Assembly (NCBI GenBank): GCA_020635795.1
Contig: JACJZD010000006.1
Coordinates: 42,489 to 106,488 of the forward strand
Direction: 5' to 3'
Length of the DNA stretch: 64,000 bases
From: Flavobacteriales bacterium
GTDB lineage: Bacteria; Bacteroidota; Bacteroidia; Flavobacteriales_E; Vicingaceae
The notes beneath the pieces were generated by a model. It was not told where the DNA came from. It saw nothing but the letters and a program-made list of their open reading frames with translations, and searched no databases. Shown piece after piece: positions 8,391 through 17,136 of this stretch. Position numbers and translations under genes: made by a program. The stretch's first letter is position 1. Every line of letters starts with the position of its first letter.

Positions 8391-9401
8391 TTATTGATTT
8401 AAAATCCAAGCTTTGCTGTTGTGATTTTTTGCTAACGCCAAACCTTCAACGGCTTCTTTTCTTGATGCAAAACTACTGTAACTGACAGCAAATAAGCCTT
8501 TACGTTTACCAATTATTGAGGCATTGTATCCAGCAGCAACAAGCTCTTGAACAAAGTTTTCAGCATTTTCTTTTTCAGCAAAACAACCACCAATTACATG
8601 AAAACGAAGCGATTGAACTTTTGTTTTTACATAAGTTGAATCTACCTTAACAACAGGCTCTTCAACTGTTTTAGCAATTACAATAGGTGTTTCGTTTTTA
8701 ATAAACGTTACGGTATGGTTGGTTTCGTCAACTTTTGGTAATTCAACTTTTTCAAAAACTGGTAAAGCACTTCGTTCGGTATAAACCGGTAAAGCAGCAG
8801 CTTTAAAAGGGTTTAAATTAGCATAATTCAGTTCCGATGTTAAATCGTATTTAGTTGGTAACCAAATAGCCAAGGCAGTTAGTGGAATAAGAACAGCCGC
8901 AGCTTTTAACCATTTTTTATTTCCAGATGATTGGTTAATAGGTAAAATAGGCGTTTCCTTAATTTTATCTTCAAGCGTTTTGCGTTTTACCGGAAATTGT
9001 TGGAAAGAACTCAACCCATACGATTCTAACAAGTAATTCACTTGTGCCGATGGTTCAAACTGCAAACGGTTGTCGTTATCGTAAAACAATATGCCAATAT
9101 TCTCGAAAGCAATTTTTTGACGGTGTTTTAAATCTTGCTGAATTTTAGCAACCCCTTGCTCAATAATACTTAACGCTTTTTCGTAGCTAATACCGTTTTC
9201 TTGACTTATCGCATTTGCCAACAAACCATCGTTATGAATCAAGTTTTTATTAAACGAAATTCCTTTTGAAGGCGGATAAAACGTGTTTTTAATAGGGTGT
9301 ATGTTCGCAGGTTTGTAGTTGGCAACAAAACCCCCAAGGTTCGGAACGATAACACAATCGTAGCGAAATAATAGTTTACTTATGTAATGGTCTAACTTCA
9401 T
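8391..9401 (-). CDS. HU-CCDC81-like/SPOR domain membrane protein
   Basis: 336 residues. Residues 1-130 match the Bacteroidota HU-CCDC81 pair (LDHYISKLLFRYDCVIVPNLGGFVANY; KIAFENIGILFYDNDNRLQFEP). One transmembrane helix follows near 165-185 (WLKAAAVLIPLTALAIWLP), then a linker and a C-terminal SPOR domain (~262-336, FHVIGGCFAEKENAENFVQEL). The topology puts the HU-like part in the cytoplasm and SPOR in the periplasm, where SPOR domains bind denuded septal peptidoglycan. It may link DNA or the cytoplasmic face to the division site (inference). Ends 5 nt from the convergent membrane protein gene. Confidence 0.85.
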   Translation of the reverse strand: MKLDHYISKLLFRYDCVIVPNLGGFVANYKPANIHPIKNTFYPPSKGISFNKNLIHNDGLLANAISQENGISYEKALSIIEQGVAKIQQDLKHRQKIAFENIGILFYDNDNRLQFEPSAQVNYLLESYGLSSFQQFPVKRKTLEDKIKETPILPINQSSGNKKWLKAAAVLIPLTALAIWLPTKYDLTSELNYANLNPFKAAALPVYTERSALPVFEKVELPKVDETNHTVTFIKNETPIVIAKTVEEPVVKVDSTYVKTKVQSLRFHVIGGCFAEKENAENFVQELVAAGYNASIIGKRKGLFAVSYSSFASRKEAVEGLALAKNHNSKAWILNQ

Positions 9402-9484
9402 AAAGGGTTGCGAATTTATAAAATTAAAGAAAATTGACGAGGGTTATCCGTTTATTTTTTTAAATTTAAACTAAAATTATTGAA

Positions 9485-9949
9485 ATGAAGCTACTAAAAA
9501 TATGCTGTTTTTCGTTTTTGCTCCTCATACTTTGTGGTTGTTCTTGGGTAGAACGTTTTATGGTGGTGAATGAAACCGATCAACCCATTGAAATTACCTA
9601 CACACTTGTTCCTCCCGAAAAAACCTTTGCCATTTTTGATAATAACCCAGAGGCTTATGCACTGAGAAAAAAAGGTCAAATAGATTGGAACAATAAACTA
9701 CCAATTAATGATTTAGATACTAGTTTTCAGGTTGTGCATGTACAATTACAACCAAAAGCACTCCTCATTTTCGGAAAATTATACAACAACACATATACTT
9801 CTTACAATCAGTATTTTATCAACGGACGCAGTTTTAACTTGGTTGAAATGACCATTACAACAAACGGAGAATCACAAATTATTAAACCAGAAAATTTTGA
9901 TGAGTTTTTTAAAAAACGAAACGGAAGTGTTTCGTTTGTGGTGAAGTGA
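9485..9949 (+). CDS. Hypothetical lipoprotein
   Basis: 154 residues with a lipobox: KICCFSFLLLILCGCS, acylated Cys at residue 19. The remainder looks like a small beta-rich domain (VNETDQPIEITYTLVPPEKTF). No family recognised. Not part of an obvious operon: the HU/SPOR gene diverges upstream and the HsdR-N-like gene converges downstream with 3 nt between stops. Confidence 0.7.
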   Translation: MKLLKICCFSFLLLILCGCSWVERFMVVNETDQPIEITYTLVPPEKTFAIFDNNPEAYALRKKGQIDWNNKLPINDLDTSFQVVHVQLQPKALLIFGKLYNNTYTSYNQYFINGRSFNLVEMTITTNGESQIIKPENFDEFFKKRNGSVSFVVK

Positions 9950-9952
9950 TGC

Positions 9953-10399
9953 TTAAATTGCACTAAAATCAGGAATTTCTTCCAAAAAAGTGTAGCTATT
10001 TTTATCAAAGTCTATTTTACAACAATAGTGGTTCAAGCCATTGGTTACAATCAAATAAGGGACTTTAAAAGTGAGGTTGTAACGAGAAATTTGGTCGAAG
10101 GTATCTTGAGTAATTTTTACTTTAGGGGCTTTACATTCAACCAACAAAATAGGCGAAGAATCTTTATAAATCAAGATGTCGGCACGTTTGCTTAGCTCGT
10201 TTAATTTTAATCCTTTTTCAATAACAATCAATGAAGCAGGCACGTTTTTTTCACTAATTAAATACTTTATAAAGTTTTGTCGAACCCATTCTTCTGGTGT
10301 AAGGCTTAAATATTTTTTACGAATATCGTCGTAAATAAACTGCTTGCCGTTTTCTTCTTTTAAGGTAATGTTGTAAAACGGTAAGTTAAGTTCTTGCAT
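9953..10399 (-). CDS. Solitary HsdR N-terminal-type nuclease-fold protein
   Basis: 148 residues similar to the N-terminal domain of type I restriction subunit HsdR (HSDR_N_2 type). The PD-(D/E)XK-like elements are visible: RADILIYKDSSPILLVECKAPK, with D, then E-x-K, then a Gln in the following helix (TQDTFDQISRY). No helicase, HsdM or HsdS is nearby, so it is not a restriction system here. Such solitary proteins are common in Bacteroidota and have no defined role. It starts one base after thyA stops, so it is the second gene of a thyA operon. Confidence 0.8.
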   Translation of the reverse strand: MQELNLPFYNITLKEENGKQFIYDDIRKKYLSLTPEEWVRQNFIKYLISEKNVPASLIVIEKGLKLNELSKRADILIYKDSSPILLVECKAPKVKITQDTFDQISRYNLTFKVPYLIVTNGLNHYCCKIDFDKNSYTFLEEIPDFSAI

Positions 10400-10400
10400 G

Positions 10401-11225
10401 TTATAAAGAAACCTCTGCTTTAATGTGTGGGTGTGGGTCGTAGTTTACCAATTCAAAATCTTCAAACTTAAAATCAAAAATCGATTTTACGTTGGGATTC
10501 ATTTTCATTATTGGTAATTTTTTTGGTTCACGAGTCAATTGCAACCTAGCTTGTTCAATGTGGTTGTTGTATAAATGTACATCGCCAAAAGTATGGATAA
10601 AATCGCCAGCCTCTAAATCGCAAACTTGTGCCACCATCATGGTAAACAAAGCATAGGAAGCAATGTTAAAAGGAACACCTAAAAAAGTATCGGCACTACG
10701 TTGGTATAACTGACAAGACAGTTTACCATCGGTAACATAAAACTGGAAAAAGGCATGACAAGGAGGCAGTGCAGCTTTGTTGTTGGCCACGTTTTCAGCA
10801 AACGAAACTTTTGTATTTGGCATTACACTAGGGTTCCATGCCGAAACCATTAACCTACGACTATTTGGATTGGTTTTTATTTCGTTGATTAAATCAGTTA
10901 TTTGGTCAATTCCTTCGCTGTTCCAATTTCTCCATTGGTGACCATAAACAGGTCCCAATTCCCCTTTTTCGTTTGCCCAGCCATCCCAAATTTTTACACC
11001 ATGCTCTTGTAAGTATTTGATGTTGGTGTCGCCACTAATAAACCATAACAACTCGTGAATGATAGATTTTAAGTGTAATTTTTTTGTGGTTAAACAAGGA
11101 AAGCCTTCGCTTAAATCAAATCGCATTTGGTAGCCAAAACAGCTAATTGTTCCTGTGCCTGTTCTGTCGCCTTTTTGTGTACCATTTTCTAATACGTGGT
11201 TTAATAAATCTAAATACTGCTGCAT
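10401..11225 (-). CDS. thyA: Thymidylate synthase
   Basis: Converts dUMP to dTMP with methylenetetrahydrofolate as carbon donor and reductant. 274 residues; catalytic C156 in LPPCHAFFQFYV, RTGTGT phosphate loop near the N-terminus, GPVYGHQWRNW, DVHLYNNHIEQ and the PHPHIKAEVSL-type C-terminus, all diagnostic. No folA follows; the next gene is the HsdR-N-like ORF. Confidence 0.97.
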   Translation of the reverse strand: MQQYLDLLNHVLENGTQKGDRTGTGTISCFGYQMRFDLSEGFPCLTTKKLHLKSIIHELLWFISGDTNIKYLQEHGVKIWDGWANEKGELGPVYGHQWRNWNSEGIDQITDLINEIKTNPNSRRLMVSAWNPSVMPNTKVSFAENVANNKAALPPCHAFFQFYVTDGKLSCQLYQRSADTFLGVPFNIASYALFTMMVAQVCDLEAGDFIHTFGDVHLYNNHIEQARLQLTREPKKLPIMKMNPNVKSIFDFKFEDFELVNYDPHPHIKAEVSL

Positions 11226-11333
11226 GAGTTTTTAATTGGGTATTCAAAATTCGTTGAAAAAGATTAATTTGAGCCATCATGTTAATAATGTTTAATAACT
11301 TGTTTTACTTTTACAACAAGCAATTTCCATTCA

Positions 11334-12659
11334 ATGAAAATAAAAACATCACATCTAATTATTTTACAAGGGCTATTGATGTTGGTTTTTTTGTTGATTA
11401 CCGCTTGGTTTAATCGATTTTCTGCTGACGATTATTTTTGTATAGGAGAAATTAAAAACCATTCATTTTTTGATATCTATCAAAAGCTTTATTTATCATG
11501 GACGGGTCGTTGGACACTGTATTTTGTGATTCTCTTTTTTATGCAGTTTAACGTATATAGTTACTTTCTGTTTGCTATTGGTGTTTTGAGTTTTCTAATG
11601 TTGTTTTTTAGCATTTATAGTGTTTTAAATCAAATGCGTTTTAGACTTAATGTTAATTATTCAAAAGTTACTGTTGCAACGTATACTATGATTTTTATTG
11701 GTGTATTCTTTTTTTTTACACACACTACGAGTCAGTCTTGGTTTTGGATTTCAGCTTCTTTAGCTTATTTGTGGAGTTGTATTTTCTTTTTGTGGGGTTT
11801 AAATTCATTTTTAAAAAACGTTCCTCATATATTCGATTACCTTATTATGGTTTTTTGTGCGCTATATATAGGAGGATCAAATGAGGTTTTAGCGTTAATG
11901 GTTATTTTATTGCTTTTTGTATCATTTTTCTTTATTAAAAAGAAGACGAAAATTATTGTAACGTTGGTAACAATAACTTTCTCTTTTGGAATTTATATTT
12001 CTAGCCCAGGCACTGCTTTTAGAGACGGATTAACTCCCAATTTACCATTTGTAGATTTAATGCTATATGTTGGGTATGGTTCAATAAAGTATTTAATTTT
12101 AGATGGATATAAAACCATTTTGCCAGCTATTGTATTTGCTTTTCCATTTTACGTTTTAGGGGCAACTACAACTACAAATTTTAGCACTAAGTTTAGTTTA
12201 AAACAAGAGTTAATAAAAACAGGGTTGTTTATTGCTTTTGTTGTTGTGTTTAATCAGTTTATTGTTATTTATGCTCTAGGTGGTTTGGCTCCCGATAGGT
12301 CAACGATTACTTCAAGTTTATTGGGTAGTTTAGCACTTGTTCGGTTTATGTTTTTGTTTGGAAATGCAAATAAGGAATCTAACATTAATTTTAAACCAAT
12401 TTTAGGGTTGATGGTATTGCTTCTTGTAGGGTTTAATGTGGTGTTTTTCACTGTACATTATACCTACAGCAAATCGGTAGATGAGCGAATGAATTATATT
12501 CAATCAAATAAAAACACCCCAGTAATTGAATTGAAAAAATTAGAAAATTCGGGATATATAAACAGTGCAGAAATTACCACTGATTCGACTCATTTTTTGA
12601 ATCAACATTTAAAATATGGGCTAGGGATAAAAGGGCAATTGGTTTTAAAACAAGATTAA
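11334..12659 (+). CDS. Polytopic membrane protein, DUF6056-like (paralogue 2)
   Basis: 441 residues and ten or more hydrophobic helices, the same length as the protein at 7060-8385. First exposed loop carries FSADDYFC and then WTGRWTLYF, features I associate with DUF6056 proteins; an aromatic cluster (QSWFWISASLAYLW) follows. The C-terminal segment DSTHFLNQHLKYGL parallels DTTHWINQSYLL of the paralogue. Function unknown, possibly GT-C-like. Its stop codon lies in the centre of a perfect palindrome shared with the convergent PD40 gene, overlapping it by 4 nt. Confidence 0.6.
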   Translation: MKIKTSHLIILQGLLMLVFLLITAWFNRFSADDYFCIGEIKNHSFFDIYQKLYLSWTGRWTLYFVILFFMQFNVYSYFLFAIGVLSFLMLFFSIYSVLNQMRFRLNVNYSKVTVATYTMIFIGVFFFFTHTTSQSWFWISASLAYLWSCIFFLWGLNSFLKNVPHIFDYLIMVFCALYIGGSNEVLALMVILLLFVSFFFIKKKTKIIVTLVTITFSFGIYISSPGTAFRDGLTPNLPFVDLMLYVGYGSIKYLILDGYKTILPAIVFAFPFYVLGATTTTNFSTKFSLKQELIKTGLFIAFVVVFNQFIVIYALGGLAPDRSTITSSLLGSLALVRFMFLFGNANKESNINFKPILGLMVLLLVGFNVVFFTVHYTYSKSVDERMNYIQSNKNTPVIELKKLENSGYINSAEITTDSTHFLNQHLKYGLGIKGQLVLKQD

Positions 12660-12672
12660 TCTTGTTTTAAAA
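12643..12672. terminator. 30-bp perfect palindrome spanning two convergent stop codons
   Basis: Left half TTTTAAAACAAGATT, right half its exact reverse complement, centred on GATTAATC. It holds the last codons of both convergent genes, each reading LKQD-stop. An A/T-flanked stem of this kind can act as a bidirectional terminator. Confidence 0.7.
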
Positions 12673-14197
12673 TAATGTCTTTTTTAATCGAACCTCTAAA
12701 ATCACTTTTGCCTAGTATTTCAACATCTTCGCTATACATTTTATAACCTGGAACTTCAACCAAAATATTATACCTGCCAGGAGGTAAAATAATGATGTAA
12801 CGACCGCTAATTGGGTTGGTTAAATACGAGCCATAAAGTTCGTCGGTTTGTAAATCCAATACCGAGATAAATACGTCTTTTATAATATTTGATGTGTCTT
12901 GTGTTGTTACAAACCCTTTAATTACAGTGTATTCAGGTTCAACTTCGTTAAACGTAACGGCATAAATATCGTAATTACCCATACCTTCAGCTCTTAAAGC
13001 TGAAATATAACCCGTTCTACCAGATTCTGATTCTCTAAAATTGGTATTGTCTTCTGGCGTGTTGATAGGAAAACCAACATTTTTAATGTCAGTCCAAATG
13101 CGTTTTACATTATCCCAAGAGGCTTTAAAAATGTCATAACCACCCATACTGGTGTGCCCTTTAGAACTAAAAAACAATGATTTTCCATCGGCGGTAATGT
13201 TAGGGAAATCTTCATCAAAAGGAGTATTGATTGATGGACCTAAGTTTTGAGCAGGACCCCATTCGCCGTTTGGTAATTTTAACGAAATGTATAAATCAAC
13301 TCCTCCAAAACCACCATCTCTATCGCTTGCAAAGTAAATAGCATCACCATTTTTAGAAATGGATGCTGCAATTTCGTGATGTTTTGAATTGATGCTTTTA
13401 GGTAGTTTTTGAAGGTTTTTAACTTCTTCGTTTTCAAACTCGGCAATAAATAAATCACCAAAGTTTTTTTCGTTTTCAAAATAGAAAATCAAATAATCTC
13501 CATCAGGCGACATTCCAACAATTTCTTCATTACCCGTTAAGGTATTTATGTTTTGATCAAGTTTACGCACTTTACCCAACTCTCCGTTTTTTGTTTTCGA
13601 AAAATAAACTTCAGAGGTAAAAGTTCCATCTGGTTGTTTTGAGCTGCCGTCGTCTCGTTTAGAGTTGAATATCAAAAAACTCTCATCTTTAGCAACAAAT
13701 GGATAATAGTCTTTGTATTTTGAATTGATGTTGGCACCCAAATTTTTAAAAGAAACATCCAGCGGGAATTTCATTAATTCGATAGCATTGTAACAATATT
13801 CAATTTGTTTTTCTACATCCAACAAGTTTTCAGGATTACCTTTATTGGCAGATTTGAATTGCTCATACATTTTAATAGCGTCGTTAAAACGATAGGCAAA
13901 GTGATATGCTCTTCCCAGTAAATATCCTGTGTTTGGGTCAGCCTCTTCCGATTTTAATGCTTTTTCTAAATAACTAACCGCTTTGGCTTTATCAATGTTG
14001 GTGTTTAAATAACAAACACCAATACGGTAATTGTATTTTACATTTTCTGGTTCTTGCTTAGCAAGTTCTAAATAGTTTTTTAGAGCTAAATTAAAATCGC
14101 CTTGATTAAAGTTTTCACTAGCAATTTTGCTAGTAATTTCTTGAGAAAACAAGGTGGTAGCAATTAGAAATAAAACAACAATGAATAGGTTTCGCAT
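12656..14197 (-). CDS. PD40/TPR protein with C-terminal carboxypeptidase-regulatory-like domain
   Basis: 513 residues from the ATG at 14197 (RNLFIVVLFLIATTLFSQ signal peptide); an upstream start at 14296 would add 33 non-signal residues and is rejected. Order: TPR (~20-120, NFNQGDFNLALKNYLELAKQ), PD40 beta-propeller repeats (~165-400, with FFSSKGHTSMGGYDIF), and a beta-sandwich domain (~415-513, IKGFVTTQDTSN...ISGRYIIILPPGRYNILVEVPGY). It is the single-copy version of the module order duplicated in the 983-residue protein at 2114-5065. Probably an outer-envelope structural or T9SS-associated protein. Candidate -7 element TATTTTTG on the minus strand at 14228-14221. Confidence 0.82.
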   Translation of the reverse strand: MRNLFIVVLFLIATTLFSQEITSKIASENFNQGDFNLALKNYLELAKQEPENVKYNYRIGVCYLNTNIDKAKAVSYLEKALKSEEADPNTGYLLGRAYHFAYRFNDAIKMYEQFKSANKGNPENLLDVEKQIEYCYNAIELMKFPLDVSFKNLGANINSKYKDYYPFVAKDESFLIFNSKRDDGSSKQPDGTFTSEVYFSKTKNGELGKVRKLDQNINTLTGNEEIVGMSPDGDYLIFYFENEKNFGDLFIAEFENEEVKNLQKLPKSINSKHHEIAASISKNGDAIYFASDRDGGFGGVDLYISLKLPNGEWGPAQNLGPSINTPFDEDFPNITADGKSLFFSSKGHTSMGGYDIFKASWDNVKRIWTDIKNVGFPINTPEDNTNFRESESGRTGYISALRAEGMGNYDIYAVTFNEVEPEYTVIKGFVTTQDTSNIIKDVFISVLDLQTDELYGSYLTNPISGRYIIILPPGRYNILVEVPGYKMYSEDVEILGKSDFRGSIKKDIILKQD

Positions 14198-14220
14198 AGT
14201 AATGGTTAAAGTTAGCCTAA

Positions 14221-14228
14221 CAAAAATA
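14221..14228 (-). promoter_or_regulatory. Candidate -7 element for the PD40 gene
   Basis: TATTTTTG on the minus strand, 23 nt upstream of the ATG at 14197. It supports the downstream start. Confidence 0.4.
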
Positions 14229-14313
14229 GAATCAATTTTATCAATACACAACATTTGATGCTGAATTAATAATTTTTGTAATGCTTTATAGGTCAATAAT
14301 TTCTATAAAACAC

Positions 14314-14321
14314 TACATTTG
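14314..14321 (+). promoter_or_regulatory. -7 element placed 4 nt before the cdaA start codon
   Basis: TACATTTG, then ATTT, then ATG (14326). At this spacing transcription would begin at or next to the start codon, giving a leaderless mRNA. No clear TTG at the -33 position. Confidence 0.5.
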
Positions 14322-14325
14322 ATTT

Positions 14326-15120
14326 ATGGTTTTGAATGATACGCTATTGTTTTTACAATTACGCTGGCTCGATGCGTTGGATATCCTCTTGGTATCTATC
14401 ATCATGTATCAATTGTATAAGTTGGTAAAGGGAACCGTTGCCATTAAAATATTTTTAGGGGTTTTGGCTATTTACTTGTTTTGGAAATTTGCTGAGGTAT
14501 TTAAAATGCAGTTGTTAACCGAAATTTTGGGCAAATTTATCAGTTTAGGAATGTTGGCGTTGATTATTGTTTTTCAGCAAGAAATACGACGATTTTTATT
14601 GATGATAGGAAACAATAGGCTGTTTAACTCCAAAAAAGGAACATTTTTTAATTTGCTTCAAACGAAAGTAAATGAACACGAAAAGCTAAAGATTACGCCA
14701 ATTATTGAAGCGTGTAAACGCTTATCAAAAAATAAAACTGGGGCTTTAATTGTTCTTGATTTCAATACCGAATTAAAATTATTTATTGATTCTGGAGAAA
14801 AAATCAATGCGAAAATTTCTTCCTCTTTGTTGGAAAACATCTTCTTTAAAAATAGCCCTTTGCACGATGGTGGAGTTATTATACAGGAGAATTTGATAAA
14901 AGCGGCAAGTTGTATTTTGCCCGTTTCCGAAAACTTAGATTTCCCTTCGCATTTTGGGTTGAGACACCGAGCCGCAGCTGGTATTACCGAATCTACTCAA
15001 GCCATGGCAATTATCATTTCTGAAGAAACAGGCAAAATATCGGTGAGTAAAAAAGGAGAAATTTATTACAATTTAAGTTTAGAAGAGTTAGAGCATCAAA
15101 TCAATAAAGAAATTCACTAA
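14326..15120 (+). CDS. cdaA: Diadenylate cyclase
   Basis: Makes cyclic di-AMP from two ATP. 264 residues: three N-terminal hydrophobic helices (residues ~15-85, typical of membrane CdaA), then the DisA_N/DAC domain with SPLHDGGVII (DGA-type motif, here DGG) and FGLRHRAAAGITE (RHR motif), and SEETGKISV. c-di-AMP controls potassium/osmolyte balance and envelope homeostasis. The stop overlaps the ATG of the SLC13 transporter by one base, so they are translationally coupled. No CdaR-type partner is adjacent. Confidence 0.95.
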   Translation: MVLNDTLLFLQLRWLDALDILLVSIIMYQLYKLVKGTVAIKIFLGVLAIYLFWKFAEVFKMQLLTEILGKFISLGMLALIIVFQQEIRRFLLMIGNNRLFNSKKGTFFNLLQTKVNEHEKLKITPIIEACKRLSKNKTGALIVLDFNTELKLFIDSGEKINAKISSSLLENIFFKNSPLHDGGVIIQENLIKAASCILPVSENLDFPSHFGLRHRAAAGITESTQAMAIIISEETGKISVSKKGEIYYNLSLEELEHQINKEIH

Positions 15121-16610
15121 TGCTTAAGCACCAACATAGCAAAAAAGCCATTTTGGGAGTTCTTTCAATACTATTGGCTATTGTTGTTTATTTTTTGGTT
15201 CCTAACGAAAACCCACAAGCGCCAATTATGGCTGCTATTGTGGTAATTATGGCAATGTTTTGGGTGTTTGAAATTATTCCAATTCCAATAACTTCATTGC
15301 TTCCGCTCATCTTATTTCCTTTGTTTGAAATAGCCGATTCGAAAGAAACAGCCTTGTTTTATGGTAAGGACATTATCTTTTTGTTTTTAGGAGGTTTAAT
15401 TCTTGCTCAAGCCGTACAAGTGTCGAATTTACATAAGCGATTGGCTTTGAATACGGTAAAAATAATAGGTACAAACCCAGTTCGATTGGTGTTGGGATTT
15501 ATGATTGCTACCGCTTTTTTAAGCATGTGGATATCTAACACCGCATCGGTAATGGTAATGATGCCTATAGCCATTTCTATCATTGATAAAACAGCAGAAA
15601 CAATTAAGGATAAAAAATTGCTTAAAAAATTGGGGTTGAGTTTGTTGTTAGGTATTGCTTATGCTGCAGATATTGGGGGTATGGCTACTTTGGTAGGAAC
15701 GCCACCCAACATGGTTTTTGTAGAAATGTACCATTCTCTTTTCCCCGATTTACCTGCGGTAGGTTTTGCCGAGTGGATGTTAATGGGGTTGCCCATTTCC
15801 ATCATTTTTATTTTTACGGGTTGGCTGCTCATGACTAAAGTGATTTTTAGAATACCAGCATTTAAATTGTTCGAAAACAAAGGCATTATTAAAGACGAAT
15901 TGAAACAGTTGGGTAAAATGCGACAGGACGAATGGGTGGCAGGAATTGTTTTTGGCATAGCCGTATTGTTGTGGTTAACGGGTTCTGATTTGACCATTGC
16001 CGAAAATTATACTATTAGAGGCTGGCGAACCATTTTTAACTTACCAATGGTTAACGATTCAGCGGTTGCAATTGGTACGGCAGTTTTGTTGTTTATGATA
16101 CCCTCAAAAGACCGAAAAAATGAAATGATGTTGACATGGGATCATGTAAAAACCTTGCCATGGGGAATTTTACTCTTGTTTGGTGGTGGTTTTGCATTGG
16201 CAGGTGGTTTCGATAATTCAGGGCTGTCAACTGTAATTGGTAATGCGTTTAACCATGTAACCATTGATTCACCAATTGTATTGATAGTAATAGTTTGTTT
16301 GGTGTTAACGATGTTAACCGAATTTACATCAAACACAGCTACAACCAATTTAGTGTTGCCCATTTTGGCAAAGGCAAGCGTGGTATTGGGTGTCGACCCA
16401 AGAGTATTGATGATACCAGCAACCTTATCTGCAAGTTGTGCTTTTATGATGCCTGTTGCATCGCCAACACAAGCCATTATTTTTGGTTCTGGTAGGGTGC
16501 CAATACGAGAAATGGTTCGAGCAGGTATTTTATTTAACTTGTTGGGAGTTGTAATAGTAACAGCAATATTCTATTTGCTTGCCAACTTTGTTTTTGGGAT
16601 TAACCTATAA
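15120..16610 (+). CDS. SLC13/DASS-family sodium-coupled anion transporter
   Basis: 496 residues, ~11-12 hydrophobic helices. Both Ser-Asn-Thr signature motifs of the divalent anion:Na+ symporter family are present: WISNTASVMVMMPIA and FTSNTATTNLVLPI, which bind Na+ and substrate carboxylates. Substrates in the family are dicarboxylates, citrate or sulfate; the sequence does not decide which. Translationally coupled to cdaA, which suggests that transport and c-di-AMP signalling are linked (inference). Confidence 0.9.
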   Translation: MLKHQHSKKAILGVLSILLAIVVYFLVPNENPQAPIMAAIVVIMAMFWVFEIIPIPITSLLPLILFPLFEIADSKETALFYGKDIIFLFLGGLILAQAVQVSNLHKRLALNTVKIIGTNPVRLVLGFMIATAFLSMWISNTASVMVMMPIAISIIDKTAETIKDKKLLKKLGLSLLLGIAYAADIGGMATLVGTPPNMVFVEMYHSLFPDLPAVGFAEWMLMGLPISIIFIFTGWLLMTKVIFRIPAFKLFENKGIIKDELKQLGKMRQDEWVAGIVFGIAVLLWLTGSDLTIAENYTIRGWRTIFNLPMVNDSAVAIGTAVLLFMIPSKDRKNEMMLTWDHVKTLPWGILLLFGGGFALAGGFDNSGLSTVIGNAFNHVTIDSPIVLIVIVCLVLTMLTEFTSNTATTNLVLPILAKASVVLGVDPRVLMIPATLSASCAFMMPVASPTQAIIFGSGRVPIREMVRAGILFNLLGVVIVTAIFYLLANFVFGINL

Positions 16611-16670
16611 CCTCCACAAACTGTTTATAAGTTTTAATATTTATTTCGTTAATTAAATAACGAGGTTTAT

Positions 16671-16678
16671 TAAGTTTG
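16671..16678 (+). promoter_or_regulatory. Candidate -7 element for the DUF3127 gene
   Basis: TAAGTTTG, 25 nt upstream of the ATG at 16704. Confidence 0.45.
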
Positions 16679-16703
16679 TTTAAAAGTAAAAAATATAGAG
16701 ATT

Positions 16704-17069
16704 ATGAGTTTATCAATTAAAGGAAAAATAACAAAAGTTTTAGACATTGAAACAGGAACAAGTAAGGCTGGTAAAGAATGGAAAAAGCAAGGATTTGTAA
16801 TTGATTCAGGCGATCAATTTAACCCAGAAATTTGTTTTAGCTTATTTGGCGAAGATAAAATTAACATGTTAAGAAACTTTGGACCAGGACAAGAAGTGGA
16901 GGTTTCTTTCAATGTGTCATCAAGAGAATTTAACGGTAAATGGTACCACAATTTAGATGCTTGGAGAATTTCTGGTGCTACTGCAAATGCAGGAAATAAC
17001 GCTGAACCACAATTTGCTCCATCTATTGAAGATGCTCCATCTGACGAAGAAGATGATTTACCATTTTAA
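16704..17069 (+). CDS. DUF3127 domain protein (OB-fold-like)
   Basis: 121 residues. SLSIKGKITKVLDIETGTSKAG, then KQGFVIDSG and WYHNLDAWRI, are characteristic of the small Bacteroidota DUF3127 family. The predicted beta-barrel and the acidic DAPSDEEDDLPF tail resemble single-stranded DNA-binding proteins, whose C-terminal acidic DDLPF tip recruits partners. A role as an accessory SSB-like protein is an inference. Own promoter and a strong terminator. Confidence 0.85.
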   Translation: MSLSIKGKITKVLDIETGTSKAGKEWKKQGFVIDSGDQFNPEICFSLFGEDKINMLRNFGPGQEVEVSFNVSSREFNGKWYHNLDAWRISGATANAGNNAEPQFAPSIEDAPSDEEDDLPF

Positions 17070-17089
17070 TAAAGAAAATAGTTTTATAA

Positions 17090-17120
17090 AAAAAGCCTCT
17101 CAAAAATTGAGAGGCTTTTT
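17090..17120. terminator. Bidirectional intrinsic terminator
   Basis: A 14-bp perfect stem (AAAAAGCCTCTCAA with its complement) with a 3-nt loop, A-tract on one side and T-tract on the other, between convergent genes ending at 17069 and 17137. Confidence 0.9.
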
Positions 17121-17136
17121 TATTTAGTGTTATAGC

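Noticed and set aside
9953..10399. HsdR-N protein as part of a restriction system
   Set aside because: No HsdM, HsdS or helicase nearby; it is the second gene after thyA.
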